64,000 nucleotides of DNA from Carallia brachiata (GCA_021464245.1 JADCRB010000025.1:2508081-2572080); one strand, 5' to 3'. Counted from the stretch's first letter, positions 12,233-26,372 are shown. Made by a program: numbers and translations. Notes: generated by a model not told the origin, from the sequence alone.

Positions 12233-15200
12233 CTAAATGTTAGAACCCCTAGTAGGACGACATACATGATTCCTTTTACGCGCATGTTCTTCATTATGTT
12301 GTTGTGTCCGACATGCATATCCATACCAGCAATCTTCCCTGTTAACCGCATCTGGTGGCAGAAGCTGTGGCAAAACGGCCATACAAACATGATGCATGAC
12401 AAACTTGAAGTATAATCCCCACCAAATGTATTACATTACTATTGAGTGAGCAATAAGAACTGTCATATACCACTGATGGCGTAGAACTTATTAAAGCATA
12501 TCAGATTACATGAAATTGATGCAAAGGAAACATAATAACTTAGGACATAATTGGATGCAGTAAGTCCCCAGTGGGGTCATAAAGAGGACTGTTAAAAAAC
12601 CACTTTACATTCTACCACAAATTCTTTATAAGGGCGCTACAGAGAGCACATTCAAATGTTCATGAACAAAGATCATATGAAACAACATACATACATATAC
12701 ATATAATTGTTTGCAAAACAACTTTACGTTGTTTGCTATATATAATCGGATAATAAATGGTCCAAAGGAGGTATAAAAAAAAAAAGTTTGAAGAGAACAT
12801 TTTACCATACTGCAGCCAATTGGCTATACATTCATGTATAGTGCATGATAAAGGAAGGTGGACAAAATAACTAACACGAACATGAAAATTTTTTGAAAGG
12901 AAATGTAGCTGGGAGTTAGCTTGTTCACAAGACCACAACATACTAGTTGTCACTGACACCTTGCACATGGGCAAATATTAGCACCTTGGTTTTGGAACAT
13001 CATACTTAACGACAGCGCCATAAGATCAAAAGAGATCACTGTACTAAAGTAGAACCCTTCCTAATGAGGGCAAAAAGAATGGTTCCTATTGATTTGCCAT
13101 TCAAAAAATCACTCTTCACCGATGAAGGACTTATAAAATCAAAAGGTTCAATACAATGACAACAGTACAATACCGAACGATGATTCGAGGATCACGTAAC
13201 AAAATTATAAGATTGTGCAGAATATTTCAAATGATGGGTGCAGTGTGTTTGAAAGTTGCACATAAACTTGTAAACACTCGTTGTACCTAAAATTTGAAAT
13301 CTCAAAAATTTTTTGAGATGAAAAATACTTACATATTTGGGCATTGTAACCCGAAACCAGTAGAGTAGGAAGGAGACCAATTTGTCATAACATTGACTGC
13401 ATTCAGAAATATAGCTTCAATCCCCAACCAAAAGAAGCTTAAGAACATTGATAAGGATAGTAACTAATACCGCCGACTTCCTTTTTGCACAACAAGAAAT
13501 GGCAAAAGACTTCATCAAAAGAAGTTTTAGAATGACTTAAACCTCTGTCATCAAAATGACTGGTTGTGTTTATAAACAATGTAGAGGACAGGTAGCAAAA
13601 ATTTTTAGAGCTTTCTTAGATGAATGCAAAGGCCATATTTGTCCTCTTAAGCAAACATGTCCGAGCATTTTTTCCTTCTATTTGACCATAATGTCCTGAA
13701 CAATTTACATATTACTATTTATGCTTTAACATTATCCGTACATAATCACAATACTATGTCAATTAGGTCTATAAATTTTACCACCATAGTGATTATATCC
13801 GAGCAATATGTGTATATTAATTATCTATGTACTCACCCTTTTGTGTATGGAACATTCTTAGTTACTATAATACAACGACAGGGCTACAGGCATTACACTC
13901 AATTATAAGCAATGAGTTATGCCTCTAAAAAATAATCAACTAACCGCTACTTTAATTTCCATCTGAAGGCCCATAGCATATTTAGTAGTGTATAATTGGG
14001 GACACCAGAAAACATCATGCCACAAATGTTAAAATCAGACAAAAAGTAATCTCCACAAAGTAATTAAGGGATAGCATGGAGAAAACCTTTTAAATCCTTA
14101 ACACAGGATTCTTAGGTAAGGCAATGCTACTCATTACTCGTAAATAATGTGTATCCCTCTTTGAAAACATAGTTAATATGAAATTATTTGATAAGGATAG
14201 AGTGATATCTTTCAATATTTGAAAAACATATGCATTGAACCAGCATTGAAGACAAATTTAAGCTTCTAATTCAAACCTCCACTAAGATTACACAATACAA
14301 ATTAACAGCTAAAACATGCTTTATAACTGTAGAGCAAATAATGACCAAATACAGATAAATACACCTTACTTGCAAACATGTGTGCTGGCAGTTATCATCT
14401 CAGCGTGGTTCAATGGCATCCTTGTCCGATCTGTATTGGAAATTGAAAAACTGGTCCTTATCTAGAACAAACTGTCAACTTCCAAAGCAACGGTTTGACA
14501 AACAAATAAAACTACCTATTCTTGTCACAAAAAAATTTAATACTAAAGAGATTTGGGGGTAACAAAGATGAATATGCTTAAAAGACAAGAAAGATCATAT
14601 TACAAAATCAATTGACCAATTTGTGCAGGTAATAAATCTCATGAAAGGCACAATGTGAAGAATCTGGATGACTCACCACAATATAATATTTTACACCCTA
14701 AAGAACATTGATTTAATAGACCATCGAACTACTGAACCATATAAATGACAAAGAACATGTCTGTTGGGGGAGAAGAGTGAGAAGAGAGAGAGAGAGAGAG
14801 AAAATTAAGGGGCAATAAGGCACTGAAACAGATGGAACGAAGAACATTAATTACGACACAAGTGCCAACTCCGAATAAACATTAAACAGTAATTCTACCA
14901 ATATGCACATTTACTTGGGTTTGGTGTTCCACAGATGATCAAACCAAACAAAATTTTGGTTCAGCCCCTTGGGATTGGAATTGAAATTGAACAACACAAA
15001 TCAAAGAAACCCAAAGTTTGGCACAAATTATTTTGAGCTTGAGATTTTATTTGAAGCAAATTCAACCTTGGATAAATTTTTATGTCCGACAAATTATAAC
15101 AAAATTTAGTGCTTCAGAAAGTGTGGCGCAGTAGCATTTGACCCAGTGATAAACAATAAAACTTATCAATTTAAAGGTCTTAGGAATATGAAATTCTATT

Positions 15201-18200
15201 TTATTCACCAGCCTCCTGCCTCTTTTTGAAACATTGTCATAGCACAACTAAAAAGTGACTGTTGCTTGTACAAAAGCTAAATTTGGGAGCCCAAAAGGCT
15301 TCTTATACCAAATTGCTACTGACGTACATTTGTTACTTGTGCAGGCTTCACGAGCAAATGTGACTGTATGATGTTTTTCCATTAAGATGGGAAATCTGGC
15401 TGATTACTGTTGCCATGTACTTTTCTTGTATTAGTTTCCTGAAATTGTTGCACCACTTAACTGAAGGTGAAAAATGAAAAAACTTACCAATTTCTCTGTT
15501 GTTAAACTTCACAATCCAATCTGAAATAATATCCTGCAATGTTCTTCCCATCTGTCCAATACACCTCTCTGTGATCTACTAAACAGTTGGATTTGTGTCA
15601 AAAAGTGTTCTATAATTGACACATTAGCAATTGAACATTATTCTGCAAGAGAGATGCATACATCCTGTTCATGCCTATTTGTTTCATGTGCCAAAAAAGG
15701 AATTTGAGAAATAGTGCGTTCTGAGATCTGCAAGGCAAAAATTACAATGCACTTAAATAACATACATGGCAAAGAATGTGTATGAAACATGATGCATCTA
15801 GAAGGAGAACGAGGACACCATAAAATGCTTTTAAGAACATGCTCAATGATCTGTACTAGGAGGAAAAAAAAGAAAACAAACAATGAAACATGCTCAAAAA
15901 TCCTCGAATGCAGGTTCATATAAATGCTGCATACTGCAAGAAATGCTGAATGACATAACTAAGGAGTAAAACAATGTCGGGAGATCCTGTACAGAGACTC
16001 TGGAATGAAGACATTTACAGGTTAGAGAGGGGAAAGTTGGACAATAATTGCAAAAATCTTGGGAAGGCAAGAGATGGGTGTGAGGAAAATGCAAGCAGTT
16101 GCTGGGAATAGGCTGTTGAAGTGATGTCAAACTAGAAGGAACTGGCTCACAGAGAGAGAGACACACAGAAGGAGCGAATTGTGAGAGAAAAGAAGAGGAG
16201 GGTAGTTGTGCCCGAAAACTCTGTATTCAGCAGACATCCTTTCCTCACTACCCTCAAGAAGGAAACTAGAGAAGAAGGGAAATGGGTAAAATATTCAGTT
16301 TTCTTACACAGTGATTACGCTCAACTGCTCAACAATGGGAAAAAGCATTTTGAGTACAACCAAATCACAATGAATTTAAAGGGAAATATGTTCACCAAGT
16401 ACAAGTTATCTTGCTTAACTGCAATTACTTTTCCCAAAGGACTTGCAAGTCAAGCATTGACTAAAGCCTATACTTATATGGACCTTTGAAATTGGCACAT
16501 GATCAATGTGGGATGTTAGCTGCCACCAATAACTCAAATAAAATGCCACAAGAATGATAATCAACAAAATAATTGAAAAATGAAAGGCCAAACTTTGAGT
16601 GTTCTTAAGGCTCACCACTCACACATCCTTGCCTAACCAAAGTAGTCAAGGAAAGTTTGTGTTCTTATATACACACACACATACATACAACGCTTTCAGG
16701 CAAAACAATTACCATAATTCTAGTTTCTTCAATAACAAAGCAGAATGAAAAGATCAAAAGCATATGCATTCAAAACAAAGGAATCTGTACACTAGCACAT
16801 GCAGGGAGCTTGTTCACTTGTTAGCCAACCAATGGCAATAACAGTAAGTAACAAGGCCCTGCACTGGTAGATCAAGATCCACTTGTTCAGCACTGGGTAA
16901 CTCTACACCGAAAAAAATCAGGAAGCACAAATGTATTGAGCAGAGAATGCATACTGGTTTAAAGGTCTCACGGCTGCAAACAACATGAAAGTCACTTCCA
17001 GTAAGCCTTTGAGCATGCCAATATGCACCACAAAATGCTCTATCACATCCCAAACCTGAAAGACAGGGCATAGCTTTTAGCTCTACATTCACAAAGAAAT
17101 CACCAATCAAGTTTATCTTCTATATTTTCATATAGAATTTGTCAAAAGGTCAAAAAAGAAAATTACAAGAACAGAAGAAATCGCATGTCCTCCTAAACAG
17201 GAATAGGAAACAAGGAAATTTTAATTAAATAGACCAAAAAATCAATAAGAAATACACCCTCAGTGCTCCAAAAGCTGAAGCACCATGGAATTAACAAGAA
17301 AAAAGCAATTTTATGCCAGTTGCAAATTTCAAACCTCCTCTTAGACCTAATAACTATTGTGGTTTGGAGCAATCTATTATACTTGAACTCCATTTTCGCT
17401 GCACTTATTTTATCTGGGAAGTTCCCCATAATTTCAAAAAGAGTCCACAAAAAAGCAGACAAGTTATTTTCATCATATGTTACCGGCTCTAAAAAGGAAA
17501 TTTAAAGAATTAAAGAAAAATGTTCTGAGGAAACTATGAACACATTAAAGAGAGGTGTTAGTCAACGAAATGAACCATAATCAAATGAGAAGTTATTCTC
17601 GTAAAATGATTAGTAAATGAAGCCCTAAGACATACAGTGCTGTGGTACATTATTATTTGTTCTAGAAGGCATCATTCCTCCACAAGCATGGCACTGTAAG
17701 TGAACTGTGCTTTGGTTGCAGCGAAAGCCACTGAGTTCTGTACCTAACAAGAATAAACGAATACATTAAATAGACCGACTTCAAAATGAAAATTACTTCA
17801 AAACCTCCCAAGTGTCAAGTTTTGCATGATCTGGCATACAGAACATTAAAACGAATGGAGAGGTGATCTCCTTAGTTTCAAGCATTTCCGACCAGCAGAA
17901 CCATAAGAAATCCTTTAGAAATGACCCAATTTGCTTTTATTGTGTACCACATTGAGGGCATAGGTGGTGAGCATCATCATTCTCATCATCCGATGCTGCA
18001 CGTGGCCTCTTGCGGTGTAGGTTTTTTCCAGTTTGAATGACCTAACAAGAGTAAAAGGCACTGCTTAGATTATTATACACCAGAAGATGCAGGCATGAGT
18101 CAAAAGTTAACATTACACACCAGATTTGATTTTATTGATGCATAGGAATCCAAAAGAGCAATTTCTTCATCTGAGCGTTTTAATGATGAATCAGCTTCTA

Positions 18201-21200
18201 ATATATCCTGTACAAAATAGCCAGCAATCAAGTCTTAAGAAGGTGAGATTTTTTAGGAAAACTAAGACATGCCACCCATCATCAGTGCGCACGAATACAA
18301 CAAGGGGAATGAAAAGGGGTCCGAGATAAACTGAAGACCATGCATTTAACTGCTTCAAGGCCATGTAAAACACCATGCCAAAGGCAAATAAAGTCAACAA
18401 AGAAGCTGATGAACTAAATTTAGAGAAACACATGCTGTTATGTACCATAATCATTTTGAGATGTCAAATTAACCTATGGGGACTGTATTACTAGCATTAT
18501 TTACATATTAAAAAAAAAAACCCAAACAGTTTTATAAACTACTAGAAATACAGAACCATGGTGATGTTATATGCTTACACTCCTAAAAATAAGTCAGCAT
18601 TAGCAATAACAAAAGCCAGAAATGGAACTACAAAGAACATGTTATCAAACAGATGCTTACATCAACATGAATCCAACAACAGAAGCAAACTTTCATAAAA
18701 AACCTCAGGTAATGATCAAATGATAAACAGATGCAGCTCAAAAAGCAACTGAAGTTAATTCACTAGCCACATAGAACAGGCAAATAGATTGTCCATTGTT
18801 TTCAAGCGCATACAGTGTCCCAACCAGAAGATCTTATCGACAGGTGTTCAAACAGGTACATAATACCATAAACAATTTTTTTTTTCTTCAAGAGAGATAA
18901 CAAAACAAAAGGTCTCACCTCCTCTATTCCATGAAGAAAGTGGTTTCTACCAACAAAATGTACAACCGCTCTACAATGTGGGCAAAGCACACTTGAATGT
19001 TTTTCCTGTGATCTCTTTAACCACTCTGAGAAGCACCCATTGCTGAGTTACAGAAGAAAATTGAACTACAATTAATAAATTCTAAGAGCAATTTTTTTTT
19101 CCAAAAAAAAAAGAAAAATAGATCACTGACCAAAAGTTATGCAGGCAAGGAGCAACAGTGACAACATCATGCCATATGTTTAAACAAATGCTGCATTTTG
19201 CATGCTCAGTATCTATAGAGACCTGACGGCAAAGAAAAAGCATCAGGAAAAGTATGAAGATAAGGGACCTGCAGACAGGAGTGATACAAAAAATTATGCT
19301 TAAAAGATGCCACATAAGGTAAACTCTTCACCTTTAACTTCCGCATACAAGAATCCGGACGAGGTATTACTTTAAATCTGTAGCTCAGAAACCCTAATCA
19401 GATGTAGTCATCAGTCATCCAAGATTATCCATTCAGAAGAAAGTAAATGATAGCAATCAAATTTATCCTTGGAAATTTCCAAAGGAACAATCACTCTTGC
19501 ATGCATATCTGAAGACTATCCAACAGCCAGTTGTATTCAGTAAACACTTTATATTCCATTGCAAAACTGTTTGTATGAAGATAAGCTATTGCTTGTGAAA
19601 ACTAAGGTGGCTTTAATATCCTTTTCACGTATTACGTGCATGTAAAAATTCACTGCCAATATCTGTCATGTAATATTGAGCAAGATTAAGAAATAGAGAA
19701 AACCCAGGGTATTTTAATCTGCAAGAAAAAAAAAAAAAGTCACATCCAAAAGTTATACAAAAATGCAAACTTTGGCAGCTAATACTGCTCTAGTGCCACA
19801 TTGGAGATTAATGATCATACTTTACAATCAAGCTGCTCCATTTCTGATGTCCCAAAGTTGAGGTAAATCTGGCACACAAGGTGGACTAAAATCCACAAAG
19901 CTTTCTAGCACTCCATAAATTCAAAATCAAAAGCATTTTTCTTTTTCTTTTTTTTTTCTTTTCTTTTTTTTGCAGTTTTACTCTGGTGGTAAACAGAAAT
20001 ATCCACATAAAATGATATTACACTCCAGGTTGCTACTCAAGAAACATGACCCATTATGTAGCAATGCTTCACACACCAATAAAGATAGAACCCAATTGAA
20101 AAGAACCAACAATTCTTTGAAGTTCTAACATTAAAATTCTGGTTTAGAGAAGCATCATCTAGAGGCAGACGAGATGTACAATTTTGGTGGGAATCTTATT
20201 CATGAAAAAGAAATGCTCTTGCCCATAAATACAATGACATAAAAAAGAAGCGAATAAATACTGACCTTCTCTATCAGGGCCAGGGACAATTTCACTTCCA
20301 CAATTTATAACAACCTCATCTTCATTCTGGACAGAAGCCTCATCAACAAGTATTGCATTTGAACTATGTTGCGTGCACCCATGCAATGCAATAAGAGAGA
20401 AATTTGAGAATCATCAACTGACAATAAAATGGCATTTGCTTGAATTTGCACAGAAATTAATTCAACCTCCAGAAAACAGAAATCAATGTTTGGGACTGTC
20501 AAAGGACCAGAAAGGCATCAGATACATATGAGTACACTCGAAAACTTCCTTATGTCAGACTCCACGAACAAGAAGGAATAGTCTTTGAGAAGACCCAGGA
20601 AGATTCACTAAAGTATTAATTCGTAGAGCCACAAAATACCTCTTATTTTGCAGCGTGGCAGAATTTTGATCTGAATTCCTTGTTAGTTTGCACCATTCAT
20701 GCTTCACAAACGAAGAAGATGTGATGGCTGAACAAATTACCATCTCTTTTGAACTTATCTCAACATCTGAATATGTCGAGTCAGATGGTACTGCAACAAG
20801 CAAGAAAACCATTAAGTATCCCAACCTAACGTTCACTTAAAGTTAATTGCCCCAAAATTACCAATCAAACATCTGAAAGGGGGAAACAAGTGCAACTGCT
20901 GACCCCACTAAGATAAATGAAACTATCCATCTAGAAAGCGAAAGATTTTCATCTAAAGGCGAGAAATTGAAATTGAATTACCCACCAGGGTTAGTTTCCA
21001 ATTCTCTAACAAGGGGTTTGGTATTTATTTATTTATTTCTTTATTTATTTTGTATAGAACGAGTAAAAAAATGGGTTGCAAGCACCTCTCATGCTTTTCT
21101 ATTTTGGTAAAGATTCAATCTTTGTTCATCCAAAGCCCAAAAAAAAAAAAAAACAAAAAAAAAAAATTCAATCTTTGACGGTATATCTCAATGAGTCCAA

Positions 21201-21339
21201 AAAACTACTATGAAAAAGTAAAGAGCACATTTTGAAGAAAGAAAATGAGAAAGAAGGGAAGAGGAAAATTGGGAGTACCAAGCTTGGCCCAGATTTCATT
21301 GGAGGAGGAGGAGGAGGATGAGCATTCGGCGGCTTCCAT
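12233..21339 (-). CDS. CHFR: CHFR-type RING E3 ubiquitin ligase (FHA-like, RING, Cys-rich and C-terminal PBZ-like zinc finger)
   Basis: Fifteen exons splice into 462 residues with every junction in phase: 21339-21279, 20790-20640, 20363-20266, 19393-19332, 19222-19131, 19042-18919, 18207-18121, 18041-17948, 17743-17636, 17055-16955, 15727-15662, 15575-15488, 14430-14370, 13396-13333, 12364-12233. After a Ser-rich start (MEAAECSSSSSSSNE), residues about 15-105 form the FHA-like region. A C3HC4 RING runs from C134 to C178 (CSIC, CLHNFCNGC, CPHC). A basic RKRPR (235-239) may be nuclear targeting. A Cys-rich domain (about 253-301) follows. The C-terminus has C431, C437, H446, H452 and C454 in the pattern of the CHFR poly(ADP-ribose)-binding zinc finger. 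Animal CHFR is a mitotic checkpoint ligase; the plant role is inferred from architecture. No stop or frameshift was found, so the gene looks intact. Large introns (16.95-15.73 kb, 15.49-14.43 kb, 13.33-12.36 kb) hold only simple repeats as far as I can see. Confidence 0.92.
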
Positions 21340-21904
21340 GATGTTTTACGCTTCCTCTTCTGGTTGCTTTTTGCGACTTAGGAACGTTTTATACTCTTGT
21401 ATGGCTGTGTGTGAGAGATACGTATCAGTTTTGAAACTTGAATACAAGGTTGGAGTCGACCACATAGGCAAATCTTGCTTTGGAAGATGATGGATTCTAC
21501 TTTGGGATGCTATTTCGAATATTTTTAATTAAGATATATTTAATAAAAAATTTATTTAAAAAAAAAAAACACTTGTTGATTAGTATTAATTTTTTGAAAA
21601 ATTGAAAAACAGTTTTTTTTTTCATCTCTAAATCTAATTTAAGCTAAATTTGCATTCACGTTTAAATATATTCGAAAAACAGTTAGTTAAATTTAATTGA
21701 TTTTATTTTTTATATTTTTAAGAAAACAAAAAATTGTTCTCTTTTTGTAAGAACAGATTTGAGAGTGCTTTTTTTTTCTTTCTTTTCCTTTCGAGAAAAA
21801 TTTGAAATTATTTATTTTTTCCATTAGTGAATTTGAGATTTTTTTTTTTTGTCTTGAAAAGGAGGATTTGTGAGTAATTTTTCCTTCATTTTTTTCCTTT
21901 ATTT
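21340..21904. other. Promoter-side flank of the CHFR-like gene
   Basis: AT-rich sequence immediately upstream of the minus-strand CHFR-like start codon. It should contain that gene's 5' leader and promoter, but no distinctive element could be assigned. Confidence 0.4.
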
Positions 21905-23005
21905 TTCTTTGTTAGAAAATTTTATAATTATAGAGATTAAATTTTATTTAATTTATGATTCTATGAATCAATAAAATTCATATTTGATTACAATTAAATC
22001 GATATTGTTTGATTTGTAGAATTCTACTTTGGCTGTAGTCTAATTTTCATAATTATAAAATATTGTAATATCCTTAATTTATAAATTTCTAAGTAGCAAC
22101 CACATAAGCGAAAACTGAGTTTTTCTCTCAATTTCGACATTATATACTTACGGTAGTATTAGACCCATGAAATACGCCTATTTATTCTATTTATTAAAAA
22201 GTGTATTTTTGTAAAAAGAGACTTAAATTTTGAGTTTAATTTTTTAGGAAGAAAAAAAAAGTAAGTTTGCAAATTTTTTTTTGTTTTTTTTTTTGCTCTC
22301 TAAGACTAAAAAAAAGAAATTTATGAGTAGTTTTCATTTCCTTTTTGAAGAATTTTTTATTTATTTAATTATGCTAATTTAGGACAGACTTGAAATCTAT
22401 TTGAATAAATTTTTATATGAATTTAAAAAATTACAACACATACTTTACACAATTGAATTTTTAAACATAGTTGTTACTGTAAATAATATAATAATCTTCT
22501 AAAAAAATAATATTTATTAATATTTATAAATTTTAAATCATATTTTTATAAAAGTTTGAAATTAATGTGAAATAATATTGAACTCAATTGAATGATTCGT
22601 AATAACAACAATATACCACCTAAGGTAATAGTTTGATAGTAAGACGGTGCGTCTTCACCCCATTAGCCTAGATTCGAGTCTCATTGTCGTCACTTTTCTC
22701 ACAAAATGGGTGAAAGTTGTTATGGCGCGAAATTTAGTTCAAAACTCGTTAACACTAAACTCAAGTGTGGAGAAGGCATATTCAGCCCCATCAGTGCCTG
22801 GGTGAGGCATTCTCCATTTAGGGGAGATTGAATGAGGACATAATGGTGACCGTCAGCCTTAACCCGCACATCTGATGACCCACATACCGGCGATAAATGT
22901 TTTTTTTTGTAGAAAAAAAAAAGGAATAACGACAATATATAATGTTTATTTTTTTTTAACTTTTATATCATTATACAAAATTTTCGATCATAATTAATTA
23001 GTTAG
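21905..23005. repeat. Tandem repeat unit 1 (interrupted by a SINE)
   Basis: Blocks in this stretch recur in the same order and orientation at about 23045-23680. Shared landmarks include the phrase AAGCGAAAACTGAGTTT (near 22109 and 23271), the sentence around AATATCCTTAATTT, and the end block with AATAACAACAATA. The unit is AT-rich and non-coding. It is longer than unit 2 mainly because a SINE sits inside it at 22616-22924. I do not know the element's class. Confidence 0.7.
22616..22924 (+). mobile_element. tRNA-derived SINE with target-site duplication
   Basis: A 309-base insertion flanked by 15-base direct repeats, AATAACAACAATATA at 22601-22615 and AATAACGACAATATA at 22925-22939 (one mismatch). 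Near the left end are a box A-like TAGTTTGATAG (22629-22639) and a box B-like GATTCGAGTCT (22671-22681), the internal RNA polymerase III promoter of tRNA-derived SINEs. The right end is A-rich. The body resembles the element at 44555-44786. The paralogous site in repeat unit 2 (near 23600) lacks the insertion. Confidence 0.85.
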
Positions 23006-23044
23006 AATTCTGTTTAGGAGTAATTTCTTTATCCTTTTTGTCTT

Positions 23045-23680
23045 TTATTTTTTTGTTCGATAATTTATAATTATAGATTAAATTACATTCAAAGTAGGAT
23101 TTTATGAATCAATGGAATCCTTATTTGATTATGATCACATTTAAATTAATTAATTAATTTATAGAAATTTAATTAATTTATAGAATCCTAATTTGATTGT
23201 AATCAAATTTTCATAATTATAAGATATTGTAATATCCTTAATTTGTGAATTTATGAGAAGTCACCGTATAAGCGAAAACTGAGTTTCCTCTCACCTTCGA
23301 TTATATATATATTTATACTAGTATAAGACCTGTCTTTTTTAAGAATTTTTTTATTTTCTTTAATTATGCATATTTAGGTGACAATGGTATCAAATCTCTG
23401 TTTGAATAATCTTTAATATGAACCGAGTAAATTATAATACTTAGTGAAACATAATTGAGTTTCTAATTATAATTGTTATTGTAGATAATGTGAGAATCTT
23501 AAAAAAATAAATTTATTAATATCTATAAATTTTGAATCATAATTTATAAAATTTTGAAATTAATGAGAATATTATTGTACTAAATTGAATGATTAGAAAT
23601 AACAACAATAAACAATATGTTTTTTTTTTTAACTTTTATATTGTTATATAAGATTTTCAATAATGATTAATTAGATAGGA
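23045..23680. repeat. Tandem repeat unit 2 (empty-site copy)
   Basis: This copy matches unit 1 (21905-23005) over several hundred bases with moderate divergence. At the position of the SINE in unit 1, this copy reads continuously through AATAACAACAATA, so it preserves the pre-insertion arrangement. It contains no coding sequence. Confidence 0.7.
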
Positions 23681-24201
23681 TCATACTTGATTGAGGGTTT
23701 GGTTTTGAATTATACTATTAGTGTTTCAAAGTTATCATTTATATTAATATGAAAGTCTTCTAGTATTATTGCAATTAAGGAGAAGATGATCAACTTAACA
23801 AAAGAATCTCCCAATCATTGCCACATAAGGAAATAAATTAGTTTTCCTTTATATATTTAATGTTTTAAAATTATCATTTTGTTTTTATATAAACAAATTG
23901 TTCTTATATGAGTATTCATATAATCATTTAATCATTTATCTTTTATGTGATTATGTAATAATAATTTTTGATATTTATTATAGAAATTTTTTTTCTTTCC
24001 TTGTAAATACTGTAATCAATAAAATTAGACAATTTCACAAATACAAACATGTCTGGATATACAATGCACTTCTGCATATTTTTTTAATATTATTTATTGC
24101 TAATAATTTGTTTTTAGAAGATAAAATATCCTTAAAAAGTATTGGTGACATTCTAAAGCTGAATCTATTTATTGTTAACATATGTATTTCAAAATTATCA
24201 T

Positions 24202-24965
24202 AGGTGTGTTTGTTTCATGATATAAGATAAATGGTATAAATTAGAGGTCAACTTTCTCATTTTAACTTATATTTAATTGATTAAAAAATAGGTATATGAT
24301 ATGGTAGTGTGGACTTAATATGGGATGGTACTATCATTTTGCTTTCATTGGCTAGTCTATCTTATCCTGACAAATTGTATATTTACTAAAATATTTTTTA
24401 ATTAAAATAAATTAAAATATTTTTTAAAATTAATGTAAAATTAAAAAAATTCATTTCTCTTTCTTCCTTTCTCTCTCTCTCTCCTCATCTCTCTCTTTTC
24501 TTTTTCTTTTTTCCTTCCTCTCCCTCCTCCCTTCTCTCTCTCTCAGTTCTCCTTTCTCTCTCTTCCTACCTCTCTCTCTTTATCACACCTTGTCTCTCTC
24601 TTTCTCTTTTCTCTCTCCACCTCCTCCCTCTCTCCTTACTCTCTCTCACTCCTCCTCTCTTTTTCCTTTCTCTCTTCTCCTTCGTCTCTCACTCCTCTTC
24701 TCTATATCCTTTCTCTTTCCTCCCATTCTCTCTCACTTCTTCTCTCTCTCTTTCCTTTTGTCTCTCCTCCCTCTCTCTTTTTTCCTCCCTTGTCCCCTCT
24801 CTCTTCCTTCCTAATATGGCTAATGACGTTAACTATTGCTTAATTTTAACTATTTTTAATAAAAAATATTAAAATTAATAATAAATGTAAATTTATTATT
24901 TCTAAGGGTTAAAAAGTCATTTTATATCATATACTATTCTATCTCATGTCATCTAAACATTGGAT
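24202..24965. mobile_element. Probable non-autonomous TIR element with a long polypyrimidine core
   Basis: The left end (TGTTTGTTTCATGATATAAG, from about 24208) and the reverse complement of the right end (TGTTTAGATGACATGAGATA) form an imperfect terminal inverted repeat. The interior is dominated by a CT tract. No clear target-site duplication was seen, so the boundaries are approximate. Confidence 0.45.
24451..24812 (+). repeat. Polypyrimidine (C/T) tract of about 360 bases
   Basis: Almost pure C/T on the plus strand with many TCTCTC runs and very few purines. Such mirror-like pyrimidine tracts can adopt triplex structures. The apparent 74-residue Ser/Leu-rich ORF in it (24590-24814) is a by-product of the composition and not a gene. 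Confidence 0.9.
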
Positions 24966-25526
24966 AGGATAATTATTCTGTTTTATTTGATACTAATGAC
25001 TTTTTAATTATGCATATAGATATTAGCTTAAATGGCCGAATCGTTCTCTTGATGTATGATTCTTTTTGCTCTTGCGTTTTTTTTTTCTTTATTCCATTTA
25101 GTCCCTTTTTTGTGAAGAAAAACTAATCCATCTATTAATAAGTTATAACTTTCAAACGTCTATAATTTTTCCATTTAATTTAAAAAAAAATAAAATCATT
25201 GATATATGGGTCATAAATCATTTATAATTAAGGATTTCCTCTTTTTGTCTATAATTAAAAATAATGTTAAATATTCTTAATTTAAAAAGACAAAATACAC
25301 TTCTCTGCTAAAAGATATTGAAAATTGTATTTCTTTTTTATATTTTCGTTTACAAAATGGGAAAGTAAATATAGTACCCTATATATTCGCTAAGCAAGTT
25401 TATGTCGCTTGCACTGCAAAATAAGTCGGACTATCTATCTTATACAGTTGAGGGACCAAGTCCTGATTGCCAAGCAAGTACTAATGGCTATTAGCACTAA
25501 TGCACCAGATTGGACGAGAATTGTAG
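24966..25526. other. Intergenic AT-rich spacer
   Basis: I see no gene, RNA or bounded mobile element in this stretch between two TIR elements. Confidence 0.5.
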
Positions 25527-25529
25527 TAA

Positions 25530-26369
25530 GAGGGTGTTTGGTTTTACTATTGGTAATTGCTATTATTTTTGCTGATTATTAATAGCTGATTGTTGTTACT
25601 TATTACTGTTATTGATGAATAAATTAGAGTCATAATATTTGGTTAAATTATCACTAGTGTTATTGATTAAACTATAAAATAACTATTTTAAACATTCTAT
25701 TTTTTTATTATAATAGATTATCTTTTACCTCTAATTAATTTAGATCAATCTTGTAAAAATGCAACTTATGTATTTATAAACAAAAAATTTATTATATGTA
25801 AATCCTGAAGATCAACTACAATTTATAATAAGTATTATTATTTTTAAATTATTATTTTTACTATAAAAATTTATTACATATATTTCAACACAAAAAAATA
25901 AAAGAAAATTAGAAAAAAGAATAAAGAGATATCATTGTACTTGAAATGATACACACTGATCTCTACATTTAGAGGAGTTTAAATAAAAATAATATTATTT
26001 TATTATACCATTTACAAACTAAAGTTGATAACAAAGGAAAGTTAAAAAAATAATAATAATAATACACACTTGTATAGTGTCCCTTTACTCTAAGGTTTAA
26101 GCATCTTTTTCACTTGTACAGTGCATTTTCTTATTATTGGCAGTGTCCTTAGTGCGCCAGTGAGTTGTTTAGAGACAATAATATAATTATTCTTTTCATC
26201 AACTGCTGATAAAAATAAAAAATAAGGGGTCTAACTTTTTGAATCAACAATATTTTGAGGTAAGTATTAGCAACAATAACACCTAAAAACAATTAACCAA
26301 ACACTATTTTGCCTTATTTTTGGTTTTCAACAGCAACAACAACACTCATTAGCAAAACTAAACACCTCC
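25530..26369. mobile_element. Tourist-like (PIF/Harbinger-type) MITE with TAA target-site duplication
   Basis: An 840-base AT-rich element. The left terminus GAGGGTGTTTGGTTTT and the reverse complement of the right terminus GGAGGTGTTTAGTTTT form a TIR with 13 of 16 identities. TAA flanks it on both sides (25527-25529 and 26370-26372), the 3-base target duplication typical of PIF/Harbinger. There is no transposase ORF, so it is non-autonomous. Confidence 0.8.
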
Positions 26370-26372
26370 TAA

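Noticed and set aside
24590..24814. 74-codon Ser/Leu/Pro ORF
   Set aside because: It is a translation of a pure polypyrimidine tract, which lacks stop codons by composition.
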